The notes under the pieces were generated by a model, which was not told the DNA's origin, made no database searches, and was given only the letters and a program-made list of their open reading frames with translations. Made by a program: the position numbers and the translations under genes. From Enterobacter huaxiensis (GTDB lineage Bacteria; Pseudomonadota; Gammaproteobacteria; Enterobacterales; Enterobacteriaceae): DNA of 64,000 nucleotides. The stretch covers positions 1,736,001-1,800,000 of the forward strand of contig NZ_CP043342.1 of assembly GCF_003594935.2 (NCBI RefSeq), given 5' to 3'. Below are positions 63,723 through 64,000 of this stretch, in pieces; the first letter of the stretch is position 1, and each line of letters begins with the position of its first letter.

Positions 63723-64000
63723 AGGGTTATCACCTTTTTGGCCACCGCGTTAGACAGCACGAGCAGGGAGAACAGCACGGAAGTGATGAAGGTGAGCACG
63801 ATCAGCGTTAGCTTTACGCCGAGAGAGGTCACCGGAATCAGCGCCGTCAGCAGGTGAAAAACCGAGTAGTGCACAATATAAACGCCGGTCATCGTTTTGC
63901 TGATGGCCGCCAGGATGGACTCTTTGAACTCGGCGTTGCGGCGAAAGCGCACGCCGTTTGCCGCAATCACCAGCGCAATAATCAGAATGTAGATCTGCGA
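63719..64000 (-). CDS. Membrane acyltransferase, acyltransferase-3 like (3' part only)
   Basis: The 3' end of a gene running off the right edge: 94 codons including the stop are visible, and the frame stays open to base 64000. The residues include [18 protein letters not shown], typical of the last helices of acyltransferase-3 (OafA/NolL-type) integral membrane proteins, and further hydrophobic stretches. An O-acetyltransferase role for a surface polysaccharide or lipid is possible but not shown. Its stop overlaps the pagP stop. Confidence 0.6.
   Translation of the reverse strand, partial: SQIYILIIALVIAANGVRFRRNAEFKESILAAISKTMTGVYIVHYSVFHLLTALIPVTSLGVKLTLIVLTFITSVLFSLLVLSNAVAKKVITL

Overview
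The window is chromosomal DNA from an enteric bacterium of the Enterobacteriaceae, most like Enterobacter or a close relative. The evidence is the gene order wca - galF - rml/O-antigen - gnd - ugd - epimerase - wzz - his - yeeZ/yeeY/plaP - sbcB - dacD - sbmC - yeeA - tmaR - tRNA-Asn - yeeO - tRNA-Asn - amn - shiA, together with near-E. coli protein sequences. All identifications come from reading the sequence and from family knowledge; no database search was run.

Layout. (1) Positions 1-20745: most of the colanic acid (M antigen) cluster, from a 5'-truncated wzc through wcaA-wcaF, gmd, fcl, gmm, wcaI, manC, manB (cpsG), wcaJ, wzxC, wcaK, wcaL and wcaM, all on the + strand and mostly overlapping or tightly spaced. 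It makes GDP-mannose, GDP-fucose and the lipid-linked repeat unit, then flips, polymerises and exports it. (2) 20922-21818: galF with a long-stem terminator, followed by a JUMPstart/ops element (22052-22090) where RfaH should load. (3) 22171-34852: the O-antigen locus. It holds rmlB, rmlD, rmlA, rmlC, then a visibly AT-rich block with wzx, wzy, three GT4-like glycosyltransferases, a WbbL-like rhamnosyltransferase and a diverged manC, and ends in a second manB that is almost identical to the colanic acid copy 21 kb away. (4) 35018-40070: gnd, ugd, a UDP-glucuronate 4-epimerase family gene (- strand) and wzzB, the O-chain length regulator.

(5) 40110-47326, - strand: the complete histidine operon hisL-hisG-D-C-B-H-A-F-I, with promoter, a His-rich leader peptide and an attenuator. 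(6) 47502-56088: yeeZ, yeeY (LysR), plaP, sbcB, dacD, sbmC with a LexA-like box, yeeA and tmaR. (7) 56198-58214: yeeO, a MATE exporter, lies between two oppositely oriented tRNA-Asn genes that form the core of a 138-bp near-perfect inverted repeat. (8) 58252-64000: an XPNPEP1-like aminopeptidase P downstream of amn, shiA, then a pagP homologue away from its usual crcB/cspE context with a possible PhoP box, and the 3' end of a membrane acyltransferase.

No CRISPR array, prophage, transposase or defence system was seen. The part most likely to be strain-specific or undescribed is the O-antigen block 25.6-33.5 kb. The most unusual architecture is the manB duplication and the inverted tRNA-Asn pair around yeeO.
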